Assembly: GCA_028622995.1 (NCBI GenBank)
Contig: JAJQJQ010000018.1
Location: 4,154,001-4,218,000 of the forward strand
Source: Panagrolaimus kolymaensis
Lineage: Eukaryota > Nematoda > Chromadorea > Rhabditida > Panagrolaimidae
Direction of reading: 5' to 3'
Length of the DNA: 64,000 nucleotides
Below the pieces are notes generated by a model. That model did no database searches. It saw only the letters and a program-made list of their open reading frames with translations, and was not told the DNA's origin. This document shows, piece after piece, positions 52,512 to 64,000 of the stretch. A program made the translations under genes and the position numbers. Position 1 is the first letter of the stretch; each line of letters starts with the position of its first letter.

Positions 52512-54276
52512 ATGTTGTTCAACATAAATAGATTTCATGCTTTTGTATTAGTTACATGGCAATTTGGAATATTTTTTGCTTCACAACAAATTTTCCCTAT
52601 TTTTAGTAATTATGTTCCTAAATGGAGGTGTTTCTCAGATGAGGCATTTTCAAAAAATTGTACTATTTATCAAGAATGTGAAGGAACAATTGAATTTGAA
52701 TATGTTTATTTTCACTCCACCGCTTTAGAATATGAATGGATTTGTGGATGGAGTTCATATTTAGCTGCATTTTATAGTCAACTTCAATTTATTGGAGTTT
52801 TAATAGGAACGTTTAGTTGTGGAAGTTTATCTGATTGGAAAGGTCGAAAGCCTGTGGCTATTGCGGCTATGACTTTGGGAATAACTTGCAGCATCATTTC
52901 TGCATTTGCTTGGAATTATAAAGTTTTATTAGTTACAAGATTCTTTATTGGGTTTGCAATTGGTGGAACTCTTGTGGTTGTTTGCACTTTTGTTATGGAA
53001 ATGATTTTACCTGAACAAAGAATGGCTTTGAGAGCATTTTTTAATTGGGTATTAATTTTTTTAATAAAAAATTTTAATAACCCAATATAAGAATAAATTT
53101 AGGGTGTTGCGAGACTTCTAATGACTGTGATTTGCTATTATTTTAATGATTGGAGATCCGCGAGCATTGCTTGTGCTTTATTTGCTGCACCCGCAATTCT
53201 TATTTTAATTTTCATTATGCCTGAAAGTCCAACTTGGCTTCATTATAAAGTAAGCAACCTCCGTTTTTAAAGATTATGTCCCAAATTTTTAGGGGAAATT
53301 AGAAGAAATGGAAATAAGTGAACGCAAAATGGCGAGAATTGCTGGTGTTCCTTATGTTGAAGTTCCACATCAACCTGTGGTGGAAAAGAAAAACTTTACG
53401 TTAGTTTTAAAAATTGAAAAAATATAAGACAAAAACTGTAAATTTTAGTGACATTGTTCGAGATATTAAAATGTTTAGACGTATTTCGGTTTTATGGATG
53501 ATGTGGTTTACTGCAAGTTTTTGTGGTTATGCCATTGATCTCAATAGTTCAAACATAAGTGGAGATTTATTTTTAAATCAAGTTATTTTTTCTGTTTTAA
53601 TTGCAGCATCTAAAATTGTAAGACATTTAAAATTTTATTATTCTTTTTTTTTCATACTACAATTTTTCTTTCGTTCGTTTTTTAGGTTTTAGTTACATTT
53701 GACACGTTGAGACCAAGTTTTAGTCGAAGGAATTTACATCAAGGATCACAAGGTCTTGCAATCATTTGCTTTTTGATTTTGACTGTTATCGTATTTTTCA
53801 AATATGATGTGGGTGGTTTTTTAATTATAAAATAATGAGAGTTTGAAATGCGGAGGTTTAGGGAATGTGGATTCTTGTGGTAAATGTTATTGGCACAGTA
53901 TTTATTGAAATGTGTTGGGATGCTTGTTATTTATGCGGGGTTGAAGTTATGCCAACTGCAATGAGAGCCAGTACTATGGGATCATGTTCCTTGATTGCTC
54001 GAATTGGCGCAGTTATGGCTCCTGTGGTTGGTGCAATTCTGCATTTACTCCATTTAAAACTTATTTTTTCAGCTAGCTTATATGAATTCCCATTGGCCTC
54101 CAAGTGCTTATTTAACCGTTGTATGTCTTGGAATAATTAATCTTCTAATCTCATATAAATATCTTGTTGAAACAAAAGGCATCAATCTTGATCATGTTCA
54201 CGTTGATGATGAAACTCGAGAAGTACATGTTGCTGGTGAAGAAGTTAAAATGCTTCCACAAACAGAAAAAGCTTGA
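52512..54276 (+). CDS. SLC22-like organic ion transporter (major facilitator superfamily)
   Basis: Seven exons (52512-53048, 53103-53249, 53293-53399, 53449-53617, 53686-53808, 53862-54026, 54073-54276) join to 483 residues. Landmarks: first helix (about 10-30), a large first extracellular loop with cysteines and sequons (about 35-80), the MFS loop motif GSLSDWKGRKP after helix 2, and the PESPTWLHYK motif before the central cytosolic loop, diagnostic of SLC22/SV2-type carriers. Later helices carry EVMPTAMRASTMGSCSLIARIGA, matching the usual E-hPTxxR segment. The acidic C-terminus is cytosolic. The family moves organic cations, carnitine or anions across the plasma membrane; the substrate cannot be predicted. 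The junction from exon 6 to 7 uses a GTTGGT donor and is the least certain. Confidence 0.85.
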
Positions 54277-57200
54277 AAAAATTATACATTCATTCCTTGA
54301 TTTTTTTTATTTCTTTGTACATACACATATCAGTTTTGTCGTTGACTTTGATCTTTGAGTCGTTTTTATAGCATCAACCTTTCTTTGTTTTATTATGTTT
54401 TTTTTATTTGGCCACCAATAACTAGCGACGACCTCTAATTATATTATATGAGTTTATTTAATATTATATATTGCTTATTGCCTGCCTGTTTTAAAGAAAA
54501 GAAGAAGAACGAGCTTAATTATGCGATGGAACGAGGAGCGTCAATAATAAACAAATAATAATAATTAGTAAATATAAATAAATAAATAGAAAAAAAGGCG
54601 CAAAGTTCAACACCCTCTCTTATTTATTTATTTTTTTATTCCTCATGTTTTGTTGTTTGTTGATTATATTGATATGAAAAAGAAAAAAAAATATCGGAAG
54701 GAAAGATGGAAACAATATAAAAAAACTGATCGCTTGCTTCTTTTGTTAGAAGGGTAACAAACTAGTCTAGGAATGGATGGATTGCGCAAGACTAGCTTTT
54801 GTTGTTTGCGTGCATAATCATTGTGGTGATGTTTTTCTTCCATTTCTCACAACAAACACATCAAAAAAGAATGTCATTTTTTTGGCCTCTATGTTTTCTG
54901 CGCCTTAAGGAAAAAAAGATGCAAACGTCTGCCAATAATAATAATACAGAAGAAAGCGTACGACCTGACTGAACTTTGCTATGAGGCAGGTTTTATGCTG
55001 CTCCAGCAGCACACGTCAAATCATAAATCGAGAAAAAATGGAAAGAAAAAACAAATATTATTTCCACGCAAAATTCAAAAAGAGAGTATATAAAAGCATG
55101 TTTTCTCTAAGCTGATTTTCTACTACCGGAATTTGTTACTAATTTTGTCTCAACTTAAAAATGAAGTGTATCTAGAAATAGCTTCAACGTCGTCTTTATA
55201 AAAATAAAAGTAAGAGAAAATAAAAAAAAATAAAAAAAAAGTCGTTAAAAGGAAAGTAATTTTCTCTGAATGTGTGTATACGTTATCAAATCGAGATCTA
55301 AACGGGTTATCTTTTTGCTTTTGATTATGTAACCATTTTGGCTGCTGTGAATATAAAAAAGAAAATAATGAAATCATCCCTGCCAGCGGCTAGCGACTAA
55401 CAAGTTTCTCTCTTTCTTTTTCCTTTGCAGGAAAAAAGGCTTTGAACCTTATCGCTTTTTTTTCGGATCACGTTATTGAATAGAAAGGAAGATCATCTTT
55501 TGAGTGACCAATGGGGGATTTTTGATTTTCATTCAGAAAGAAAAAAAACATCGTTAATTACACCAACTTTCGCCTAAGGCAATGGATTTTCTTTTTTGTT
55601 TTGTTGCAAATGTCTAGTTTGCCATAAATAAAATAATTTTTGATGTCCTTCTTTTGCGTAAATAAGAAAGAAAAAATGATGTTTTTTGAAAAACGAAAAT
55701 GTAAGTCAAGGCCTTCTTATAATTGCAAAGTGATCATCACGTAATTGCCTTGGCTGGTGATTCTGAAGGAAATTTCTCTAAGACATCAATCCTTTTTTTT
55801 TTTCAGCGAAGATATGAATCAGGAGAATTTGGGAGGAAGAGGAAAAAGGAAGAAAACCAGTTGTTTTGGATTCAATGAAAACTGACCATCATCGGACATG
55901 ATGTTATTCAATCGAATGGACGCTAAAAAAGGAAGGGGCTTTCATAATTGCGCAATAAGCCTTTTTCATTTCATTTTTTTTTGCGTTCAAAACTTTTTCG
56001 AAAAAAGGCACTTTTATTTTTTTCTTTGCAAAAATAAAGAGTTTTTATTCATAAGAATTCCATTTGAATAACTCTTGTTTTTTTTTAATCGACCTTGAAG
56101 AGGAACAATGATTCAACCAACTACCTTTTTTTTGCAGGAGTTTAAGAGAATAACCCTTTTATTGCTATCAAAAAAGGTTTTTTTTGTACAAAAAAGATGC
56201 AAGTTTTTTGAGTTGCAAAGAAGAAGGATTCTCTCTTGAAACCTCAAAATTTTTGAACTCTAAAATGGAGGATGACTCCTTTTTTGATCATAAATAAAAT
56301 AAAATAAAAATTATAGGCGCGCACCCTCTCTTTCTTTACCAACAATAATAAAATAAAATGCAGCATTCCGTTGTTGTTGGTTGTTGGCCTTCTGAACTGG
56401 CTTCGTTTTTTAATTCCATTCGCATGCATTACATTATTTAGTTGTTGCTTGCTTCTATTTTTGTTGATGATGAAGAATAAACTGCCACTGCCTTTCTCAT
56501 TCCTTTGTTCCGTTTATTTCGTCAAATATGTTCCACTATTCAACTAAAGTTTATTCTCAGGGTCGTCTCTCATTCATTTTTTCTTCATCAAAAAATTACG
56601 CTTATCACATTTTTTCCCGCCCTCCTTTCATGCATGGTCCAAACAATAATACTTTTTTGTTATAAACTTTTTTTTTCGTTCTCTACAAACAAAAAAAAAT
56701 TCCATTCATTGTTTTAAATTACAATATAGTTAACAAAAGAACAAATTTTTAGACTGTTTATTTATTTACTTACTGCGTGCAAAAGGAAAGTAAAAAAATG
56801 AGGGGATGTTGCAGTTGTTGTATCCGGGTGTGACCTCTTACCAGTGCAACCACTGCGCGCGTTTCATTATTTAACTCTCGATTTTTTGTTTATTCTCGAC
56901 GTAAGAATGATGTCAAAAACGAGAAAAGTAAACATAAAAACTGTGTTTCGTATATAATTTTAAATTCCTTTATAACACCTACTTTTTTTTGACTTACCTT
57001 TGACCACACATTCCTTTTGTCCCTCAAGACTTTTTTTATTTCTTCGCCTATTTATTTGCCTATTTAAATCTTACGTAATTTTTACGAAAAGATTCACTTT
57101 TTTTTCTTTCGAGATTAAATTAAATTATGCGTTCTTCTTCAATAAACCGGTTGTTTTGTTTAGAAAAAATAAATAAAAAAGAATTGATATCATCTGCGTT

Positions 57201-57905
57201 GACTATAGGTTTCAAACTTTTTCTTTTTTTTCGATTTTTTAACCTTTATTTTTTTTTGATAATAAAAAAGCGAGTTCTTGAATTTGAGTCTTCTCTATTG
57301 TTAACACATTCATTGATCAATGTGAATGACAATATGTTCATAGAATTCATGCATATTAGATGGATGGTGAAGAAAAAAAAACTTGTCAAAAACTTTCAAT
57401 TGTTTTTTAATTTTTTTAAAGAAAAAAAGAAAAAAGAAATGCATGATTGAAGCTTTTGCCTTTCCGTTGTTTGCCATTTAAAATTGCTTTTCTGTGTTAT
57501 AAAGATTTTTTGCCGCCACTTGTTGTTTGCAACTTTTTTTAAGGTCGATGGTTTTTTAGCATTAGTCAGAAGAAACATTTTCCATGATTTTTCCGCGTTT
57601 CCTCCTTTTTTTTCTCTTTTTTTCTTCGGTGTCATTTGATAGCAATTTTTTTTACATTTCGTTTTTAAACTAACTAATTTTTATCTCTCTCATTTTTTTT
57701 TGTAGTTACATACTAACTTGTTTTTATCACCTTAACTTTTTTTAACTGAATACTTTGACGTAATTTATGTCTACCTGTTATATGTACATACGCGCCAAAA
57801 AATGTTTTACCCCTTTTTTACTTCCCCCATCCTAAAATTGAGACCAAAAATTAAAAGGTATTCGTTTCAGTTAACTCAAAAAACGATTCAAACTCATATA
57901 AAAAA
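54277..57905. other. 3.6-kb noncoding region upstream of the dual oxidase maturation factor gene
   Basis: The longest intergenic gap. It is AT-rich with many T and A homopolymers, polypurine stretches and short inverted repeats (for example a 7-base-arm hairpin near 54996-55011). Small frames (55150-55377, 56244-56429, 56505-56717, 57127-57450) are low-complexity and unsupported. It may hold long-range regulatory sequence for the flanking genes; I find no RNA gene or transposon. Confidence 0.4.
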
Positions 57906-59662
57906 ATGGCTAATGGTTGGTTTTCAACGGATCGTTCGCATGGTGGTCCAACATATGAGTATTATGGTATTCAAGAACCTTTAAATGTTAATATTAGAGT
58001 AAGCTTTTGAGCCTTAAATGGAAAATTTAATAAAGAAGATTAAAACTTTTAGACAGTGATACAGTTTCTATTATTTATTGTTCCATATCTTGCTTTTCTA
58101 ATTATACTACCTGGAATGCGAGAAAAGCGATTTAGTAGCTTTTTTACAATAACACATCATCTTGCTGTTGGAACTCTATTGATGGGTAAGTGTTCACTTT
58201 TATTTTTATTTGAAACAAACAAACAGTAAAATGTCAAGGGTTAGAACAAAAACCATCAATAAACTAACTTTCTTTTAACCTACCTTTATTTTTAATATTA
58301 CAACACTTAAACAAAATGAGAAAAGAAAAAAACTAGTCAATTCTTTTTTGATTTGTTTTGTGTAGCGCCGCAGCGGTTATTAAAAAAAAGAAATGAAACA
58401 AACAAACTACAACAACAAACAATGCGCATCAATAATTTTAAAAATCGAAAATTCATCTTTGTTTAAAAACGTCTTTCTTTTTTAGTTGCCTTAGCTCTTC
58501 CATATTGGAATGTGGGTTCAAACGTGATAGTTTCACAATTTAAAGCATATTCGGATCTTCGACATGAAGCTCGCCTTGGTGTTAGCGTTGGCCTTCGAGG
58601 TCTAAATGTAACATTGCAATATATTGGAACATTAGATGAACGAAATCCTCAAATGTTTAAAGGAATGTATTTTAATGAAAAATACACCATGGATGGTGTA
58701 GATGAAATGGGAAATGAACTTCAAGATGCTTATGAACAAGGATTGCCATATCCAATGCTTAAAGTTCTTGAATACTTTTCACTTAATGCAGGATCATTTT
58801 GTTGGGGACGGGAATATCGAAAAGCTGGATATTATGCTGATTCGCTACTTTGGTAAGTCGAATATTAATTACAAGTATATTTTAATTGCTCTAATTTTTT
58901 AGGTTTTCCTTTTCACTTTGGCTTTTACAAGGTATCCTACTTTTACTTCTCCCTCATCAATATAGTAAAGTTGGGCTACTCACTGGCTGTTTCACCCTTC
59001 TTGGTGTTCTTGTTTATGTCATTCTCGGCCCTAATCAACTTAACATTCCTTTCATTGGTCCAAATGGTTTGAAAACATACATTTCAATGCGATATGGTTG
59101 TTGTTTTTATTTGGCTATTGCGGCAGGAATTATGGCTGTTCTTCATTCATTCATTCTTTGCGTCCTTCAACATTTCCGTTTTTATTCGCTTGATACCATT
59201 TTAAGTTCGAAACTTGATGATGACGTCCCACCAAAATGTCATTGGAGAATTAAAGAAAACAAAATTGATCAATCCTCAACCTGTAGTGACGTATCAACTT
59301 ACATTAGTGAAGAAGGAGGTCGAAGTACTCCACAATATAAAGATGACATAAAAGCTGGTGAAGCAAATGAATATCATCAAAAATATGAAAATAAATGTGC
59401 TATTGCGGATGAAACAATAGCGACTAATATATGCCATCATCAAAAACAAAAAAGCCATGATTCTGAAGGTTCCACAACAACCAAAAGCACCACTGCCACT
59501 GATGTCAGCTCCATCGAATTTGATGTTCCCACTACTCCAAATTCTATGGAATTTCCACCAAGAAAAGATTCCATAGGAACAATAGGAAGTGTAGATCCCA
59601 AAGATTTTGAAGATACACCTGCATTTTCTCGGAGGCATTTTACTTTGCCTTTGAGTCGATAA
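57906..59662 (+). CDS. doxa-1: dual oxidase maturation factor (DUOXA family)
   Basis: Four exons (57906-57998, 58053-58185, 58486-58852, 58903-59662) encode 450 residues. About five hydrophobic helices are visible: about 33-52, 62-82, 199-216, 222-240 and 265-290. The first large extracellular loop carries the family hallmark ARLGVSVGLRGLNVTL (about 105-120), an N-glycosylation site and the EYFSLNAGSFCWGREYRKAGYYADSLLW block. DUOXA proteins bring dual oxidase out of the ER and stay with it as a subunit; in C. elegans DOXA-1 works with BLI-3, whose peroxide cross-links cuticle tyrosines. The C-terminal cytosolic tail of about 150 residues is Ser/Thr/Asp-rich, longer than in many relatives. Intron 2 is 300 bases. 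No oxidase gene is in the window. Confidence 0.9.
58186..58485 (+). other. doxa-1: 300-base intron of doxa-1
   Basis: AT-rich intron longer than its neighbours, with no coding frame and nothing recognised in it. Confidence 0.4.
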
Positions 59663-60180
59663 ACCTACCTTTTTCTAACTCACACAATGTTAATATTTTT
59701 AAAATTCACGGGTCGAGTAATTTTTTGACAAAAAAAATTACTGCAATTGAGTATTCTTTCTCTCTCTGTGTTTCATTCTCAAAAATAAGAAGATAGTTTT
59801 AATTTTTGTGCATTTAAAAAAAACTGGTCGTCTTTGTTTTATGTCGTCTGTTTGCAATACAAAAAATTGTTGTAAATTTTGTTTATAAAATTGTTGTTTG
59901 TCCGTTCATTTTTTGATAATAAAAAGTTTTTAATTGATTCAAACCTTTTTCATTTATAAAAACAAAATCTTCATTTATTTCATTTTAAAGACAATCAATA
60001 ACACTTTAAATTATTTTAAACCCAAAAAACTTTTTGGTGGCTTACTTTTTTTTGCGATTGACACTGACCTTGCAAAAGTGAATTAAAGAAACTGAGGCCA
60101 ACCACCGCCCTTAATCAAGGTCAAGAAATTTATTTTCTGATTCCGTAAAATTAAAAGAAAATTAGATTTAAGTTTTTATA
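59663..60180. other. spacer between doxa-1 and the MIG-18-like gene
   Basis: The 3' UTR of doxa-1 (several AATAAA-like motifs around 59918-59925) is followed by AT-rich spacer holding the next promoter. No coding frame. Confidence 0.4.
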
Positions 60181-61478
60181 ATGCCAATAGCATTAATTAA
60201 GATTAAAATGGGTTCAAATGTGATTTCGTTATTGTTGATATTATTTGTATTTGTAACAACTTCATGCTGGGCTGAAATGCATGTTTCCAATGATGATGCG
60301 GCATTAGTCCTTGTACCACATGGTGAGGATCCTGAAACAAGTTTGAACAAAATTGTTATTCCTCATGGTCAGTTTTTATTTAGCCTTCCTTTAAAAAATG
60401 TATGTTGATTTTTTTAGTTGAGAAAGGTGGACCTTTACCTCCATTACCATGTGTTGTGGCTGGAAGCGGAACCCATGAACATGGGCAAACTTTTCTTAAA
60501 AATAATTTTCATTATAAATGTAATAATGGAACCGCAGAAGTTATAGGTACATAGTTTTCTATATTGTCCATGACCCAGAAAGCAATGTTATAATTTTTTT
60601 AGCTTGTGTATCAGATGATATGTCAGTAATACAAATTAATCGAACATTTTTACGTAATGGTATTCGTCATAAATGTTTAATTTCTGGTGAAACAGTCACA
60701 TATGAGCAACGTAAGGGCAAGAACGAAAGAGAGGGGGAGAAATTAAGGAACAAAGACTCATATGTTTTTTGGTAATTTAGGGTCAACATGCTTTGAAAAT
60801 GGTATTCATTACGATATTGGTGATTCATTTAGAAATGGTTCATTCAAAATTATTTGTAAAGAAAATGGTCCTGTTATTGAAGGTGCTTGCTTTTTGGTTT
60901 CCTTTTTGCAATATTAAACATTAATCGATAATAATTTTTTCTTAAAGGCTGCTACCTCCAAAATCGAAACGATGATATTGTTCTTCTCGGAGAATCAATA
61001 ATTATTGGAAGACAAAAGCATTCATGCGAAGTTATGCCATTTGGTAAAATTCGGTATACTGTCAATGGTGAGTAAAAAGTACAAAGTTTGATTTATTTAA
61101 AAATGTCATTACAGCTTTGGGATGTCGAAAGGGTGAAGAAATTTACAGTGAAGGCCAAATTTGGACTGAAAAACATATCCGATATCAATGCATGGAATCA
61201 GGAGTTACTCGAGTGCTTGGTTGCATCGATGAAGGCGGACTTTTTATTGAACTTGGAAGGGATTTATATATGCAAGGAGTGGTGCATCGATGTTATAAAA
61301 TCAATAACACAACTTTTTATCATAGGTTTTTACAATCAAAGTCTTCTTAACTTATCAATATTTATTTCTATGTTTCAGATTCCATTGTGATGACCGCTCA
61401 CTTCGTGATTGTCTTAGCAATGCTCCAACACCTCAACGGCGAGTACGAAACGTCTTTAATCGCCACGTCGATGAATAA
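60181..61478 (+). CDS. secreted protein with MIG-18-like fibronectin type I repeats
   Basis: Seven exons (60181-60367, 60418-60546, 60603-60710, 60781-60882, 60948-61067, 61115-61325, 61379-61478) encode 318 residues. A signal peptide (SLLLILFVFVTTSCWA) ends near residue 31; the internal ATG at 60208 would start it more tightly and is an equally good start. The rest is four to five cysteine-rich modules. Each has a G-x-F/Y-x-x-x-x-x-x-Y/H-x-C core followed by a (G/A)C(V/Y/I) turn, as in nematode MIG-18 and its paralogues (fibronectin type I-like). Most module-linking introns are phase 1. MIG-18 itself works outside cells with the ADAMTS protease MIG-17 in gonadal cell migration; a matrix role is an inference. 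The C-terminus is basic. Confidence 0.72.
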
Positions 61479-61670
61479 TAAACAAATACCTTTTCCTTTC
61501 TTGAAGATCAAGCAAGCAAGCATTGATTGAGCAAACAACAATTTTGTTTGCTGATAATAAAAATATAAAGCCTTTTTTAGTCAAAATTCTTGTTGTCTCT
61601 CAATTTTTGACACTCTTTATTTTTGTTTTATTTTTTTGTTGCTGTTTTTAATAAATAATATTTAAAAAAT

Positions 61671-63018
61671 ATGGTTCTTAATGCTACCATTCAACCTCCA
61701 CATTTTCGGGAATGGCTAACCTGCAAGTTTATAATTAAATTTGAACGCTTTATAAAACCCTATCATTTTTAGCAATAAACTTTGTGGATAGCATTTTTCT
61801 CATAACTGCTTCAGTTTGTACTATCATCGTTGTAGCTATTGCATTTATTGAAATTTATTTTGTCTCTAGATATATTTCATCTGAAAATGTTCGACATTAC
61901 TTGACATGGTTAATATTTATGCTTCCAGTAAGTTGTTAACTGATTGAAAACTGAAATCTATAATCATCGATCGACATTTTTACAGATTACAGCAATATCC
62001 TCCTCTGTTGGAATGTTTTTTCCAAGATCGTCAATGTTTTTAAATATTCTTGGTGTTTGGTAAATAATTAGTTTTGAGACCTAAATTAAATCGAACTAAA
62101 AGGTTTTAGTTATTTAATGATAGCTTTAACAATAATTATTCGATTAATGGAAAATCTTTTTGGATCTCGAAGGGCTATCGTTTCATATATGAATTTCAAC
62201 AACCTCAACATCGATCCAAATGCTGCTCCATTTTTTCCTTGTTTTTGTCATTGCATTCCACAAATTAAACCAACTACGTATGCTTCAACTTCAACGAAAA
62301 ATAATACATAATTCAAAATTTTAGTCATCGTATATACCTCCTTGAATGGGTTGTTTATCAAACCGCATTTGTTCGAATTTTTACTGGAATTGCAGTTATG
62401 ATTGGTTTTCTTGAAAATGGTTATGGAGAAAACGCGTAAATAATTTGGAAATTCCTTTAATTAGAAAATTTAAAAAATGTTATTTTTCAGTGTTCTTGGA
62501 ACTGCAAACGTCATAAATATTATTTCAGTTACTTTTTGCATTTATGGATGCGAAATGTTAAAGAAAATAGGACAGGTTTGAAACCAATTCAATAACAAAA
62601 AACAAAAGAGAAGAAAAATATCAACAACAATTAAACCATTATTTTTTTTAGGAAAAGCTTCGGCCAGAAAAATTTTCAAAATTATATGTTTTGATAAACA
62701 TTACACAAACCATTTTCACAGTTCAAAAGGTGACGACAGATATGTTATTAAAATATCATGTGGTTGAAGTTGGTGAAATACTTACACCTGAAGCAAGGTC
62801 ACAATGTAAGGGAAAAAATTTTTTGAACTAAAAAAGGGATATTATATTTTTTAGTTTTGGCATCATTCGTTTATTGCGTTGAAGCATTTATTCTCTCAGT
62901 GGTCACTTTATTCATTTTAAATCCAAACAAAAATTTGCTTTTTGATCGATTTGGAAATCGCATCCCTCGATTTCAATCAAATCACGATATGCAATTGCTT
63001 GATTTACTTTCACGCTGA
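61671..63018 (+). CDS. organic solute transporter alpha-like protein (OSTA/TMEM184 family)
   Basis: Eight exons (61671-61726, 61792-61927, 61986-62059, 62110-62277, 62325-62435, 62491-62575, 62652-62805, 62855-63018) join to 315 residues, near the 340 of OST-alpha. About seven helices are expected; clear ones lie at about 20-42, 58-70, 85-105, 165-190, 197-218, 240-260 and 275-297. The cysteine cluster PFFPCFCHC (about 135-143) resembles the conserved cysteine-rich motif of OST-alpha, and KLRPEKFSKLYV matches the later cytosolic segment. OST-alpha exports bile acids and steroids with OST-beta in vertebrates; nematode OSTA proteins affect cilium membranes. Exon 1 is the weakest part, since the phase-consistent acceptor is the AG at 61790-61791, not the stronger TTTTTAG just upstream. 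Confidence 0.78.
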
Positions 63019-63389
63019 TTATTAAATTATTTTTTTTAAAATAAAACTTCGATAAAAAACAAAAAAAACCAAGCAAAAACTTTGAAAAAGTTTCACTTGC
63101 AATATCAAATAAAAAAATGAAAGAGAAAATACACGATAAAACATGTTTTATTCTAAAAAAAAGACATGACACATTGGAGGTAAAATCAACGCAACACGAT
63201 TTTATGTTCCGTTTGATTTCAGACGTTAATGGTCCGTAATTGACGGACGACCCAAATCCGCAATGAAATGAAACACATCCGTAAAAAAAAGGTTTAAAGA
63301 TTTTTGAAATCTATTTTTTATTTCTTTAAAGGCCATCCTTTATTTGGAGTATATTTCACTTTTCTGAGGTGTGAGGGAAATAGACGACG
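63019..63389. other. spacer between OSTA-like gene and the last gene
   Basis: About 370 bases without a coding frame. It contains the 3' UTR of the OSTA-like gene and, near 63200-63320, probably the promoter of the next gene. Confidence 0.4.
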
Positions 63390-64000
63390 ATGAAATGGTA
63401 TTCCATAATATTTTTGGCAGCGCTTTTAGATTTGACAGGTTTTTTGCTTGTTTTTTCTTTTTGCAATCTTTTAACACTCTTTTTTATAGTTGGCCAAGTT
63501 TCTGTTTTATTTGGTAATGCCGTTCAAGCTAATAATTGCGGTATGTGTTTCTGTTATTATGTAATTTGCAAATTTGATTATCACTTTTCTTTTATTTATT
63601 TATTTTTTAGCTGAATGGTCCAATTGGGGTCCATGTATTTGGTTGAAAGGAAAAAAGAAGCGCTGGCATCGAACATATTTTGAGCAGCTTCTTCCTGGAA
63701 GAAGTGGATGCCGTCATCATATCTTTTTTAGACTTTTACAAGATCGATGGGGAGAAGTGAGAAAATTTCCTTCATAAAATATTTAAATAAGTCTTCTTTG
63801 TTTGTAGGCATTCTCGAATTTCTTTGAATATATGAGAAATGCAACGATAAGTGAAGAACTATGTGGGGAATGCTCATATCAACAAAGCTGTGGGAGAACT
63901 TGTCATCGAAAGTAAGGGAAAATAGTCTTTGACCAATCTTCTATTTTTTCCATGAAAATCAATGATGTTTGTATTTTTTATAGGGGAAATTTGGATGAAA
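63390..64000 (+). CDS. secreted protein with TSP1-like segment (5' part; runs off the window)
   Basis: Exons 63390-63438, 63490-63540, 63611-63756, 63808-63911 and 63984 onward are in phase and continue past the window end. The first two exons encode a signal peptide (MKWYSIIFLAALLDLTVG). The third opens with AEWSNWGPC, the W-S-x-W-x-x-C start of a thrombospondin type 1 repeat, followed by basic residues (KGKKKRWHR). The fourth has a CGECSYQQSCGRTCHRK cysteine cluster. A matrix or secreted regulatory role is likely, but the family cannot be settled from about 125 residues. Confidence 0.6.

Overview
The window is a gene-dense piece of a nematode genome. The base composition is AT-rich, most introns are about 40-60 bases with GT...TTTYAG borders, and splice-acceptor-like sites lie a few bases before several start codons, as expected for spliced-leader trans-splicing. 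The gene content agrees: a FLP-14 type (KHEYLRFamide) neuropeptide precursor, a MUA-3 type giant EGF/VWA/SEA receptor, a ZP-domain membrane protein and MIG-18-like secreted repeats. I cannot name the species. All gene models were read by eye from open frames, splice signals and phase matching. No transcript data were available.

Layout. 0.8-8.4 kb: housekeeping block with aldehyde dehydrogenase 9 (+), ribosomal protein L9 (-), pescadillo (+), parkin (-) and TMEM33 (+). 9.7-11.1 kb: an unrecognised four-helix membrane protein (+). 11.9-12.9 kb: the flp-14 like precursor (-). 15.1-35.0 kb: one very large minus-strand gene of 17 coding exons, predicted 3550 residues, a MUA-3 homologue (signal peptide, LDL-receptor A module, about 45-50 EGF-like modules, VWA, two SEA domains, one transmembrane helix, cytoplasmic tail). 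It also has a second, internal first exon with its own signal peptide. 36.5-39.5 kb: a DDX51/Dbp6 type RNA helicase followed closely by metaxin-2 (+), a possible operon. 39.7-41.4 kb: ZP-domain membrane protein (-). 42.0-43.2 kb: CFAP410/C21orf2-like LRR protein (-). 44.2-47.0 kb: JADE-like PHD-finger protein (+). 47.2-48.4 kb: actin (-). 48.8-50.1 kb: unknown secreted cysteine-containing protein (-). 50.4-51.3 kb: MITD1-like (+). 52.5-54.3 kb: SLC22-like transporter (+). 57.9-59.7 kb: dual oxidase maturation factor (+). 60.2-61.5 kb: MIG-18-like secreted protein (+). 61.7-63.0 kb: organic solute transporter alpha like (+). 63.4 kb to the end: 5' part of a TSP1-like secreted protein (+).

The genes do not form one pathway. 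Several could act at the epidermis, cuticle or body-wall attachment (MUA-3, ZP protein, dual oxidase maturation factor, actin), others in ribosome production (RPL9, pescadillo, DDX51) or mitochondrial quality (parkin, metaxin-2). Neighbours are often head to head across 0.4-1.5 kb, which suggests shared promoter regions. I saw no transposon, rRNA, confident tRNA or viral remnant. The most interesting observations are the alternative start of the mua-3 gene, its run of single-EGF exons that all share intron phase 1, the flp-14 precursor, and the uncharacterised secreted protein beside actin.
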